Source of the DNA: Dyadobacter alkalitolerans DSM 23607
GTDB lineage: Bacteria; Bacteroidota; Bacteroidia; Cytophagales; Spirosomataceae
Reading direction: 5' to 3'
NCBI RefSeq assembly: GCF_000428845.1
Contig: NZ_AUAS01000001.1
Span: forward strand, 663,898 to 727,897
Length of the DNA stretch: 64,000 nucleotides
Every line of letters begins with the position of its first letter. The stretch's first letter is position 1. The notes beneath the pieces were generated by a model. That model was given only the letters and a program-made list of their open reading frames with translations, was not told where the DNA came from and searched no databases. The position numbers and the translations under genes are program-made. This document shows, piece by piece, positions 46,883 through 54,944 of this stretch.

Positions 46883-47608
46883 ATGAACAGACAAACGAAA
46901 TCAAAAATCGACTCCGGAAAAGAAGAGGGAGCAAGCGCGTCAGTTGTCAACCGACGTCTATTTTTGCGTTCTGCCGGATTGGCCACGTCTTTGGGAACCA
47001 TTGTAATTGCTGCCGCTTGTAATGACGACGATCCGGATCCGATGATCCCTGGAACGGGCGATAGTGTGGACCTGGGCTCAGGAGACGTTGGTGTATTAAA
47101 CTATGCATACGCGCTTGAACAATTGGAAGCCGCTTTCTATACACAGGTTATTGCTACGCCGTATGCCGGCATTACCGACGCGGAAAAAACAATCCTTACC
47201 GATATCCGCGACCACGAAATCATTCACCGCGACTTTTTCAAGAAAGCATTGGGTGACAAAGCCATTAAAGATCTTACTCCAAACTTTTCGACGATCGACT
47301 TCACAAAACGCGATGCTGTATTAGGTGCTGCGAAGCTTTTTGAAGATACGGGTGTTGCCGCATATAATGGTGCAGGCAGACTGCTCAAAGACGGTGGAAA
47401 TCTCCTTCTTGCCGGAAAAATCGTTTCTGTTGAAGCCCGCCACGCAGCGGTGATCCGTGATTTGTTGAAACCAAAGTCTGCTGATTTTGCCGGCGATGAT
47501 ATCATCAACGAAAACGGGTTCGACAAAGCTGTTGCCCCTGCCGATATCCTTGCTGCCGTAAAAGGTTACGTAAAGGATACGATCACGGGAGCAAATGTGG
47601 GTAAATAA
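46883..47608 (+). CDS. Tat-exported ferritin-like protein (first of a tandem pair)
   Basis: 241 residues. The N-terminus carries a twin-arginine signal (NRRLFLRSAGLATS, R24-R25) and a possible lipobox at Cys46 (IAAAC), followed by an acidic linker. The body is a four-helix ferritin-like domain with the metal-site pattern YALEQLEAAFY, DHEIIHRDFF and VEARHAA, supplying Glu and His ligands. Related Ferritin_2 domain proteins occur in desiccation-related proteins. It probably folds with metal in the cytoplasm before export. It lies 27 bases upstream of a paralogue in the same operon. Confidence 0.84.
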   Translation: MNRQTKSKIDSGKEEGASASVVNRRLFLRSAGLATSLGTIVIAAACNDDDPDPMIPGTGDSVDLGSGDVGVLNYAYALEQLEAAFYTQVIATPYAGITDAEKTILTDIRDHEIIHRDFFKKALGDKAIKDLTPNFSTIDFTKRDAVLGAAKLFEDTGVAAYNGAGRLLKDGGNLLLAGKIVSVEARHAAVIRDLLKPKSADFAGDDIINENGFDKAVAPADILAAVKGYVKDTITGANVGK

Positions 47609-47635
47609 TTTAATAACTAATTTGATTCAGAAACA

Positions 47636-48427
47636 ATGGATATTTTCAAAATTATAGATGATTTTCAAAAAATTGACGGGGATGCAGCAGGCCGCCTTGA
47701 GTTTGCCACGCGTCGTCATTTTATGAACAGGATCGGCAGTAAGCTTGCAACAGTTGCAGTTCCTACTGTCTTTGCTTCAATTGTACACAAAGCGTATGCG
47801 CAGTCTGCGAAAGCAATCGACGTGCTGAACTTTGCACTGACACTTGAATATCTGGAAGACGAGTTTTACAAAGCAGGAAACGCAGCTGCTAACCTGATCC
47901 CGGCTTCTGATAAGGCGATCTTCACACAAATCGGCAAGCACGAATCACAGCACGTAGCATTCCTTGTGAAAGCTTTGGGCGATAAAGCGATCAAAAAACC
48001 AACATTTGATTTCAAATATGGTGGCGCTTTTAATGATGTGTTTACCAATTACAAAACTTTTGTAACGGTTTCCAGCGCATTGGAAGATACCGGTGTGCGT
48101 GCTTACAAAGGACAGGCTGGTGAATTGCTTGCTGATGCGCAAATCCTGGAATACGCACTGCAGGTTCACTCGGTAGAAGCACGTCACGCGGCTATGACGC
48201 GCAGACTGGCTGCAACGGTAACAGCAACCCCGGCTATGAAAGGCTGGATTACAGGTAAAGAAGGCGCCGTAGCGGCCATTTACGCAGGTGAAGACAACAT
48301 GACACAAGGCGGCGTGAACCTGAAAGGCCTTGCATCGAAATCGGATGCAGCTATAACAGAGGCATTTGACGAACCATTGACGAAAGCTGAAGTTCTTGCA
48401 ATTGCAGGTCCGTTCATTAAAGCATAA
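47636..48427 (+). CDS. Tat-exported ferritin-like protein (second of a tandem pair)
   Basis: 263 residues, paralogous to the preceding gene. Twin-arginine signal at R26-R27 (TRRHFMNRIGSKLATV) with cleavage near AYAQ, then a ferritin-like four-helix domain: FALTLEYLEDEFYKAG, GKHESQHVAFLVKALGDKA and HSVEARHAAMTRR. Glu and His ligands of a di-metal site are retained in both copies. It lacks the lipobox of its partner, so one copy may be membrane-bound and the other soluble. The shared GDKAIK segment supports an old tandem duplication. Confidence 0.84.
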   Translation: MDIFKIIDDFQKIDGDAAGRLEFATRRHFMNRIGSKLATVAVPTVFASIVHKAYAQSAKAIDVLNFALTLEYLEDEFYKAGNAAANLIPASDKAIFTQIGKHESQHVAFLVKALGDKAIKKPTFDFKYGGAFNDVFTNYKTFVTVSSALEDTGVRAYKGQAGELLADAQILEYALQVHSVEARHAAMTRRLAATVTATPAMKGWITGKEGAVAAIYAGEDNMTQGGVNLKGLASKSDAAITEAFDEPLTKAEVLAIAGPFIKA

Positions 48428-48530
48428 CATGAGTTAGTAAGCATTAGTAAATTCTCCCTGTTGGACGTATACATGCACTTTTTTAAGTGAGTAATGTTCT
48501 AATGTCAGTACACACTATTTTTGTAAGCGA

Positions 48531-48560
48531 GAGGTTGTCCAGCGGGCAGCCTCTTTTTTT
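48531..48560 (+). terminator. Intrinsic terminator after the ferritin-like pair
   Basis: Stem of nine pairs (two of them G-U) formed by 48531-48539 and 48545-48553, followed by seven T residues. Confidence 0.82.
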
Positions 48561-48656
48561 ATTAAAAATCGCTTAAATCAGGATGAATGGGTGCTATACT
48601 AATATCGTTTATGTAAATTCGACCGTTGATATTTCGAACTATTTCTGAACCTCATA

Positions 48657-49889
48657 ATGAATTCCGGATCCGACAGACGTGGCTTTTTGAAGCGAAGCAG
48701 CATGGCAGCACTTGCTGCGGCAATGGGAACGAACATTGTTTTTGCCAACAAAATGCCCAAAGGTTATATCCCGCTCTTATTCGATGAAAAGGATGCGCTT
48801 AAAGGCAAAAGTCAGGAAATGATCGTGCAGGGAGATAAACCCTGGAATGTAGAATCACCCTTACACCTGCTCGACGACCGCATTACGCCGGTCGACAAAA
48901 TGTTTATCAGAAATAACGGCCTGATTCCGGAAACGATTGATGTTGCTACCTGGACGTTGACAATTGACGGTGAGTCGGTTAAGGCGCCGAAGACATATAC
49001 ATTGGCTGAATTAAAAAAGAAATTCAAACCTTTCACTTACCAGCTGGTGCTGGAATGCGGCGGTAACGGCCGTTCTGGCTTTCAGCCGCAAGCATCGGGA
49101 AACCAGTGGGGACAGGGTGCGGTGCATTGCGCGGAATGGACGGGCGTTCGTTTGAAAGATGTGCTGGCCGATGTGGGCATTAAAGGTGATGCGGTATACA
49201 TTGGTTATCATGGTAAGGATCAGCATTTGAGCAAAGACCCAAAAAAGGAAGCCATTTCACGCGGTGTTCCGATGTCCAAAGCCCTGGAAGACGAGACGAT
49301 CATTGCATGGCAGTTGAATGGTAAGGACATCCCGGAATTTCACGGTTATCCGTTGAGATTGGTTATAGGCGGATGGCCAGCCTCCGTTTCAGGAAAATGG
49401 CTGAGCCGGATCTCGGTCCGGAATAAAGTGCATGATGGTGCGAAAATGGAAGGCCATAGTTATAAGATGCCCAAAAGCCCGGTTTCGCCCGGTGAGGATG
49501 TGCCACAGACGGACGAGTATTTCAAGATTATTGAATCCATGCCCGTTAAATCGCTCATTACTTTTCCGAAATCGGGCGCAATGATCGCACCTGATGCGGA
49601 ACTGGCATTACGCGGACACGCATGGGCCGGTGACCATGCAATTAAAAAAATGGAGGTTTCAATTGACTTTGGTGCAACCTGGAAAGAATGCAAGCTTGAA
49701 GCGCCCGCTAACAGACTGGCTTGGCAGCATTGGAATACCAAGGTAAAATTCCCTTCCAAAGGTTATTATGAAGTTTGGGCTAAGGCAACCGATGACAAAG
49801 GAAATGCACAGCCCATGGTCATCCCGGCCTGGAATCCGGGCGGTTACATGAACAATGCTTGCGAGCGGATCGCTGTTAAAGTCGGTTAA
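48657..49889 (+). CDS. Tat-exported sulfite-oxidase-type molybdopterin enzyme
   Basis: 410 residues with Tat signal DRRGFLKRSS (R7-R8). The oxidoreductase molybdopterin-binding domain holds the molybdenum-ligating Cys134 in LECGGNGRSGFQ, and GAVHCAEWTGVRLKDVL. The C-terminal Mo-co dimerisation domain contains GHAWAGDHAIKKMEVSIDFG. The arrangement matches SorA-type sulfite dehydrogenases or oxidases, though related enzymes use other S- or N-oxides. The immediately following cytochrome c gene (21 bases on) would take its electrons, as in SorAB. Confidence 0.88.
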   Translation: MNSGSDRRGFLKRSSMAALAAAMGTNIVFANKMPKGYIPLLFDEKDALKGKSQEMIVQGDKPWNVESPLHLLDDRITPVDKMFIRNNGLIPETIDVATWTLTIDGESVKAPKTYTLAELKKKFKPFTYQLVLECGGNGRSGFQPQASGNQWGQGAVHCAEWTGVRLKDVLADVGIKGDAVYIGYHGKDQHLSKDPKKEAISRGVPMSKALEDETIIAWQLNGKDIPEFHGYPLRLVIGGWPASVSGKWLSRISVRNKVHDGAKMEGHSYKMPKSPVSPGEDVPQTDEYFKIIESMPVKSLITFPKSGAMIAPDAELALRGHAWAGDHAIKKMEVSIDFGATWKECKLEAPANRLAWQHWNTKVKFPSKGYYEVWAKATDDKGNAQPMVIPAWNPGGYMNNACERIAVKVG

Positions 49890-49910
49890 TCACAGAGAAA
49901 ATTACCTGCA

Positions 49911-50333
49911 ATGCATTTGATTAAAAATAAAAATGTCGGCCTGCTGCTCACATTATTCCTTTTTTTGGGATTGGTTTCAACAGCTTTTCGTACAGAAACT
50001 CGTGTTGAGAATCAGGCAGGGTTTGCCAGTATTCCTTTGGATACAGCGAAGACAGATAAAGAAACAGGCTTGCTAACGGATCCGAACCTGTATATGGTGA
50101 AGGCGCAATGTACGAGCTGTCATTCGTCCAAGCTCATCATTGCCAACCGTTTCACAAGGGACGGCTGGAAACAGAAGATCCGCTGGATGCAGGCCAATCA
50201 CAATCTCTGGGACCTGGGCGAAACGGAAAAGCAGGTCCTGGATTATCTGGAAAAACATTATGCTCCTACAGCAACAGCAGCCCGCAGGAAGCCCCTCAAC
50301 GACATTAAGTGGTACAAGCTTGAAGAACAGTGA
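49911..50333 (+). CDS. Monohaem cytochrome c, probable partner of the molybdoenzyme
   Basis: 140 residues: signal peptide or membrane anchor over residues 8-27, then CTSCH at 67-71 for covalent haem attachment and a downstream Met (KIRWMQANHN) as possible axial ligand. The C-terminus is basic. It is the only other redox protein in the operon and plays the role of SorB-type electron acceptor (inference from position). Its stop overlaps the GTG start of the nuclease gene by four bases (GTGA). Confidence 0.85.
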   Translation: MHLIKNKNVGLLLTLFLFLGLVSTAFRTETRVENQAGFASIPLDTAKTDKETGLLTDPNLYMVKAQCTSCHSSKLIIANRFTRDGWKQKIRWMQANHNLWDLGETEKQVLDYLEKHYAPTATAARRKPLNDIKWYKLEEQ

Positions 50334-50899
50334 AAGTGAACAGAGTACAATTAAGTAGAGTAAGATTCAATTTTTTGTTTGCGCTGACGGTTACCCTGGC
50401 GCTTTCGTCTTTTAGTAACGACAATGCAGTCCGCCTTCAAAACGGCAGTATCCAGCAGCATTACGATTTACCAAACCCTTTAAAAGCAGAGGTTATCGCG
50501 ATTCAGGATGGCGACACCATTGAACTCAAATTCCTTTATGCAGGAAAAAAAGCGGGTCAGAGAATGGGAAAACCGATCAGGATCAGGCTTTTGCATGTGA
50601 ATTGCCCCGAACGCGGGCGGCCTTATTATAAAGTTGCAAAGCAATACACAAGCCAGCAATGTTTCCGGAAAACAGTCCAGATCAGGCATGCTGGTAACTT
50701 TGATAAATATGGGAGGTTACTTGGCGAAGTTGTGCTTCCCAACGGCCGGATTTTGAATAAGGAACTGGTTAAAGCAGGACTGGCTGTGCATTTTAAGAAA
50801 TATTCTAAAAGCCAGGAATACGCTAATCTTGAAATTCAGGCAAAAAAGCAAAAGGTTGGTATTTGGAGCCAGTCGTCGTTATTTTTAGGTCAATTATAA
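50330..50899 (+). CDS. Secreted thermonuclease-like protein (SNase domain)
   Basis: 189 residues starting at GTG, overlapping the cytochrome stop (GTGA). A hydrophobic export signal (FNFLFALTVTLALSSFS) precedes a staphylococcal nuclease fold: VIAIQDGDTIELKFL (metal Asp), IRIRLLHVNCPERG (Arg and Glu of the active site) and FDKYGRLLGEV (second catalytic Arg). All key catalytic residues appear to be present, so a secreted calcium-dependent nuclease is likely. Its coupling to a molybdoenzyme operon is unexpected. Confidence 0.86.
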   Translation: MKVNRVQLSRVRFNFLFALTVTLALSSFSNDNAVRLQNGSIQQHYDLPNPLKAEVIAIQDGDTIELKFLYAGKKAGQRMGKPIRIRLLHVNCPERGRPYYKVAKQYTSQQCFRKTVQIRHAGNFDKYGRLLGEVVLPNGRILNKELVKAGLAVHFKKYSKSQEYANLEIQAKKQKVGIWSQSSLFLGQL

Positions 50900-50917
50900 T
50901 TCTGATAAACACTATAA

Positions 50918-51574
50918 ATGTCTTCCGCCTCAGCACTTTACCAGATACTGTATCAAAACGAAACATTGTTCCGTTTAGCAGAAAGCATTGCGCCTGAGGT
51001 GCTGGAAAAATCTATTGTAAATGAGCCTCAGCATGAGCTTGCACAAGCACCTGAACCTGTACAAGCAACTGCACCAGCACATGCAACTGCGCCTGCTGCT
51101 CCCGAAGTTCAGCAGCCGATAGGAAAATCAACTCCCAAAACTCCCGCTATCGTATCCAATCCAAGTCCGGCGCCTGCATTACCCCACGCAGAATTCCCGG
51201 CATTGCTGCACAGCATACTAATCCTGATGGACGCGCCGAAGCAGAAGGAAATGGCTGCCTCGGAAGCATTGTTCCTGGACAACATTCTGAAAGCAGTCGG
51301 ACATTCCATGGAAAAAGCGGACATTTTGAATTACAGCTTTCTCAAAGGTCCGGATGCCCGGAGAGTTTTATCGGAGAAGAAAACGAACTTCTTTATCTCA
51401 TTCGGCGTGCCGCTCATTAAGCTGCATTTGGACTTGTTACTCATGCCCTACACGCCTAAGCTGGTCGACGGCGTCTGGTTTCTGCTCACCGATCCATTGC
51501 ATGTTATTGAAGCCGACCGCAATCTTAAGAAGAAACTATGGCAGGCTTTACAGAAGATGTTTGAAATGTCCTAA
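50918..51574 (+). CDS. Unrecognised cytosolic protein with Pro/Ala-rich linker
   Basis: 218 residues. A short N-terminal helix (ALYQILYQNETLFRLAESI) is joined by a disordered Pro/Ala linker (about 37-95) to a compact helical C-terminal domain (FPALLHSILILMDAPKQKEM, DGVWFLLTDPLHVIEADRN). There is no signal peptide or clear membrane helix. The family is not recognised. Starting 18 bases after the nuclease stop, it may be transcribed with it. It is followed by two membrane proteins that share the same style of linker, and is treated with them in the findings. Confidence 0.72.
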   Translation: MSSASALYQILYQNETLFRLAESIAPEVLEKSIVNEPQHELAQAPEPVQATAPAHATAPAAPEVQQPIGKSTPKTPAIVSNPSPAPALPHAEFPALLHSILILMDAPKQKEMAASEALFLDNILKAVGHSMEKADILNYSFLKGPDARRVLSEKKTNFFISFGVPLIKLHLDLLLMPYTPKLVDGVWFLLTDPLHVIEADRNLKKKLWQALQKMFEMS

Positions 51575-51670
51575 TCGTCAGTTGGTTACCTTTTTTAATC
51601 CCCGGTCATCACAATAATGTAGCAATTTTCTCTGTTTTCATGGATAATCGCAGGTTAACCATGAAAAACT

Positions 51671-52792
51671 ATGGCAAAATTGACTGAACTAATTGCGAAT
51701 TGGTTCCGCCCCAACGCATCCGACGCGGACCAATACTATGATGATGAGCCTGTTGAAAATGAAACAGCTCCCAACGCTCCCTCCGATTATACGCCTGTAA
51801 CCTACATTCAACCAACACCCGAACAGGTGCCTCAACCTGCTGTTGCCGAAATTCCTGAAATACAGAAAGTGGAAGTGCCCATGCCGTATTGGCTGGAAGA
51901 TGAAGATACATTGCGTGATGAAGGTGTTTTGTTTGGACTTTCTGAGTCTGACCCGAACGAAAAGACGGACATTATCCAGAAGTATTTTTCGAATCTGGTT
52001 GCCGGCCACATTGCCAGCATTGAACAGCATAATGAACGCATTCAGGAACTTAACCTCTTTATCGGGCAGAAAAATAACCGGATTGAGGAATTAAAGGACA
52101 AATTAAAAAACCCGGTTAGTAACACGGAACGCGAGCACCATTTGCCCCGCACATTAATGGGCATAACACTCTGCGTGGCCATGTGTATTGGCAACTTCTT
52201 CCTGATCCGGGAATCATTGAAACCTGCATTTGCAGATAATTCGTGGATCGCGCTGGGCGTGTTCCTGGCGGGAATGTTCAGCTTATTTGGCAAAATTTCC
52301 CTTTTCCATGACACTGAATCCCGGGTGACCTGGAAGTCGCTGCTGGAAGAGATCGGGCTTCCATTTGCGGCAGCATTGTTTGTGTTTGCCAATGTCATCT
52401 CATACCAGACCTGGTGGCAGGCATTTGCGCTGTTTATATTCGTTTTCTTCCTTTTTATGTTCGCAGGCAAGCTTTTGCTGAGCAACATTACAGTTTTGTG
52501 GAACGATACAAAGGCTTGGCTCCATATCAGAAAACACAGCCAGGATTCCGCTGATAATAATTACAACTGGGAAAACGAATGCCAAACCCTGCAAGTGGAA
52601 ATTGACGAGCTGCGTGTCAAAAAGTGGCAGATCCTGCGTGAACAAAGTACTGCTGAAACAGAACGCGACAAGCTTTACGCAAAAAGGGATATGCTGGTAA
52701 AACTATTTGAAAGCGAGTTTTACCTGGCCCGCAGAATGAAGAACGAGCTTACCACCAGACAGCTGAATTTGATCCGCAAAAGCAGGGATTAA
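51671..52792 (+). CDS. Unrecognised membrane protein with coiled coils and four helices
   Basis: 373 residues. N-terminal Pro-rich, acidic linker (1-75), a coiled coil near 105-140 (HIASIEQHNERIQELNLFIG), four transmembrane segments at about 160-180, 190-207, 232-250 and 254-272, and a C-terminal coiled coil to the end (CQTLQVEIDELRVKKWQIL). No enzyme motif is visible. The layout matches the next gene in outline but not in sequence. It is probably an inner-membrane scaffold or partner; no known family is recognised. Confidence 0.75.
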   Translation: MAKLTELIANWFRPNASDADQYYDDEPVENETAPNAPSDYTPVTYIQPTPEQVPQPAVAEIPEIQKVEVPMPYWLEDEDTLRDEGVLFGLSESDPNEKTDIIQKYFSNLVAGHIASIEQHNERIQELNLFIGQKNNRIEELKDKLKNPVSNTEREHHLPRTLMGITLCVAMCIGNFFLIRESLKPAFADNSWIALGVFLAGMFSLFGKISLFHDTESRVTWKSLLEEIGLPFAAALFVFANVISYQTWWQAFALFIFVFFLFMFAGKLLLSNITVLWNDTKAWLHIRKHSQDSADNNYNWENECQTLQVEIDELRVKKWQILREQSTAETERDKLYAKRDMLVKLFESEFYLARRMKNELTTRQLNLIRKSRD

Positions 52793-52871
52793 GCTTACAG
52801 GCATAGCTTTTTCGAAGCAATGTGCTGATAATTAGAAAATTGATTTCGATCATACAAAAATACGAAACGTC

Positions 52872-54263
52872 ATGAACGAACAGAATCCAAACCAGGGCGG
52901 CGATTTCCAGCACGGATATTCCAGCGGAATCGAAGGCATTGATCGCCAGGTATATGAGGCATATTTATCCAGCAATGTGAACCATGACTGGGTTATTGAT
53001 AGAATTAATACCAAAAGAGAAGAACTTTCTTCGGTCAAAAATAAGCAGCAGGAAACCATCAGGCAGCATAAAGCTGCTTACGACAAATTGCAAAATGAAG
53101 TGATGGGCCTTAATAATGCTGCCAAAAAAGTGCAGGATAGCGAGAAGTCCATTGCTGAAATCGAGTCTGTAACCGAGGAATTGAGGGAAAAACGTGCGAG
53201 CAAGGCGCCATCCTACTCCTTAGTTGCCGGACTCATATTTCTGGCAGCAGGGATATCCTTCATTGCAGGTGACCTGATCATTTCCCACGAGATCGTGGCC
53301 TACGCCTTGAATATCCGTAACTCCAACGAAGCCTGGGCATTTGCGATCGGTTTGGCCATGCTTTCCATCCTGTTGAAGCCAGCCTATGACCGGTTGGTGG
53401 AAGAGCCTTATCACAAAAATGAAACGCCGAAAGCGAGGTCACGTTATGCCGGATTTAAACTGGTGCTTTCCATTTTTGCGATTGTTACCCTGATCATTTT
53501 AGGTTGGTTCCGTTATGAAGCCTACCGGACAGATAAATTGAAAGAAGCCATTAATAAATCGGTTAAAAACCTGCAATTGAATGCTGTTGACCCACTTACG
53601 GGTGCGCCGGTGAACAGTCCTGAGTTAACCAATAAGATTGAAGAAGCGCTTCGCAACTCCGATCAGCTAAATCTGGATCTTGTCAATAGTCCCTGGGCGT
53701 TGCTTTCTTTCGTCATGAGCGGTGTGCTTTTTGCGATTGCCGGTGCCGTTTCGCTGGGTATGGCATTGCCTGTCTTACAAGGTTTCTGGTATAGATGGCT
53801 GCAAATTGACCCAAAACTCTGGCGTTTGAGACGCAGGAGAAAACGCATTCTCAAACAAATGGAGCCGTTACAAGAAACGCTTACCGCACATTTGACACAA
53901 AAAAGCATTTTAGAAAATGATATTGCAGTGATGCCTGCCCTGGACGAATTGAAACAGGAAGAAGCCAAGATCAAATCGGAAATAGAAAGCCTGGAAGCAG
54001 AGCGCAAACAAACATTGACCGACACACGTGTACATTCATACGGAGACGGTTATGCGCACGGTCAGGTGAGCCGGGATGTGATGGGTGAAGAAGAATATGA
54101 TGCTTGGAGAAACAGTCATTTAACCGTTTCCAACCTGGCATTACGCGCCAAGTCCAATGCCTCGGCAGACCGCGCAGTTCCCCGCTCACGCGCTACCGGA
54201 ATGCGTCCGCACCAGGCAATCCGAAAAGCAATAACGGACCGGTTTGACGAAAACAACTCATAA
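52872..54263 (+). CDS. Unrecognised membrane protein with flanking coiled coils
   Basis: 463 residues. N-terminal coiled coil (about 40-110), transmembrane segments at about 115-138, 154-170, 195-214 and 276-298, a second coiled coil (about 325-385), and a polar tail with SYGDGYAHGQVSRDVMGEEE and a basic, Arg-rich end (PRSRATGMRPHQAIRKA). No catalytic motif is visible. It parallels the preceding gene in architecture. It is followed 29 bases later by a GNAT gene whose start lies inside a hairpin. Confidence 0.75.
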   Translation: MNEQNPNQGGDFQHGYSSGIEGIDRQVYEAYLSSNVNHDWVIDRINTKREELSSVKNKQQETIRQHKAAYDKLQNEVMGLNNAAKKVQDSEKSIAEIESVTEELREKRASKAPSYSLVAGLIFLAAGISFIAGDLIISHEIVAYALNIRNSNEAWAFAIGLAMLSILLKPAYDRLVEEPYHKNETPKARSRYAGFKLVLSIFAIVTLIILGWFRYEAYRTDKLKEAINKSVKNLQLNAVDPLTGAPVNSPELTNKIEEALRNSDQLNLDLVNSPWALLSFVMSGVLFAIAGAVSLGMALPVLQGFWYRWLQIDPKLWRLRRRRKRILKQMEPLQETLTAHLTQKSILENDIAVMPALDELKQEEAKIKSEIESLEAERKQTLTDTRVHSYGDGYAHGQVSRDVMGEEEYDAWRNSHLTVSNLALRAKSNASADRAVPRSRATGMRPHQAIRKAITDRFDENNS

Positions 54264-54268
54264 TGTTC

Positions 54269-54313
54269 TAAATTGGGGGCTAAATTATTGATATGATTTT
54301 AACCCCCAATTTA
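54269..54313 (+). promoter_or_regulatory. Hairpin enclosing the start codon of the GNAT gene
   Basis: Perfect 11-bp arms TAAATTGGGGG and CCCCCAATTTA (54269-54279 and 54303-54313) plus four further pairs (54281-54284 with 54298-54301) separated by one C/A mismatch. The ATG at 54293 falls in the 13-base loop. It could control translation or be a transcription end point. Confidence 0.55.
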
Positions 54314-54802
54314 AGGATTGTACCCTGCGACGATACGCTTTTTGACGCCATACGCATGGGTAATAACACATTAGCACGCGTGATGGGTGTGAATGTTCCT
54401 AAAAAGTGGACCGAGTTCCGGGATACTTTTACCCCTTCTTATCACCGCTGGAAAGCCCACCCTCCTTTACGGGACTGGTGGGTTTATTTGGTTATACACA
54501 TGCCTGATAACATGCTGATCGGCTCCTGCGGCTACAAAGGCGAACCCGATGCCAGCGGGATGGTAGAAATAGGTTATGAGATCATGCCTTCACACCGCTT
54601 GAAAGGCCTGGGAATGGAAATTGCGAAAGGGCTTATCGAACACGCATTTGCACAACCCGGCGTCCATAAGATACTGGCGCATACATTAAGGGAAGAAAAT
54701 GCATCTGTGAAAATCCTCGAAAAATTAGGTTTTAAGCAGACCGAGGACATTAATGATCCCGATGAAGGTCCACTGTGGCGTTGGGAACTGGCACGAAAAT
54801 AA
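54293..54802 (+). CDS. GNAT-family N-acetyltransferase (RimJ/RimL-like)
   Basis: 169 residues of the GNAT fold: LRIVPCDDTLFDAI, DNMLIGSCGYKG, VEIGYEIMPSHRLKGLGMEI (acetyl-CoA binding loop) and ENASVKILEKLGFKQ. It resembles the ribosomal-protein and small-molecule acetyltransferases of the RimJ/RimL group; the substrate is unknown. The start codon lies within the loop of a stable hairpin. It follows the membrane protein gene by 29 bases. Confidence 0.85.
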   Translation: MILTPNLRIVPCDDTLFDAIRMGNNTLARVMGVNVPKKWTEFRDTFTPSYHRWKAHPPLRDWWVYLVIHMPDNMLIGSCGYKGEPDASGMVEIGYEIMPSHRLKGLGMEIAKGLIEHAFAQPGVHKILAHTLREENASVKILEKLGFKQTEDINDPDEGPLWRWELARK

Positions 54803-54944
54803 TTCCTGGGAGGCTTTTGCGTTATCATTTAAGAATTATTGTTTTTCAAAAAATTAATTGGACACGATCAATAATTTTCTTTTGTTATTGATTACCTTGA
54901 TTTTTGGAAACGCACCTATTCCGAACCCTTTTCCTTTTTGAATT

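Noticed and set aside
48516..48523. A TATTTTTG promoter box before the ferritin terminator
   Set aside because: It fits TAnnTTTG but lies only eight bases before the terminator stem and faces it, so it would produce almost no transcript.
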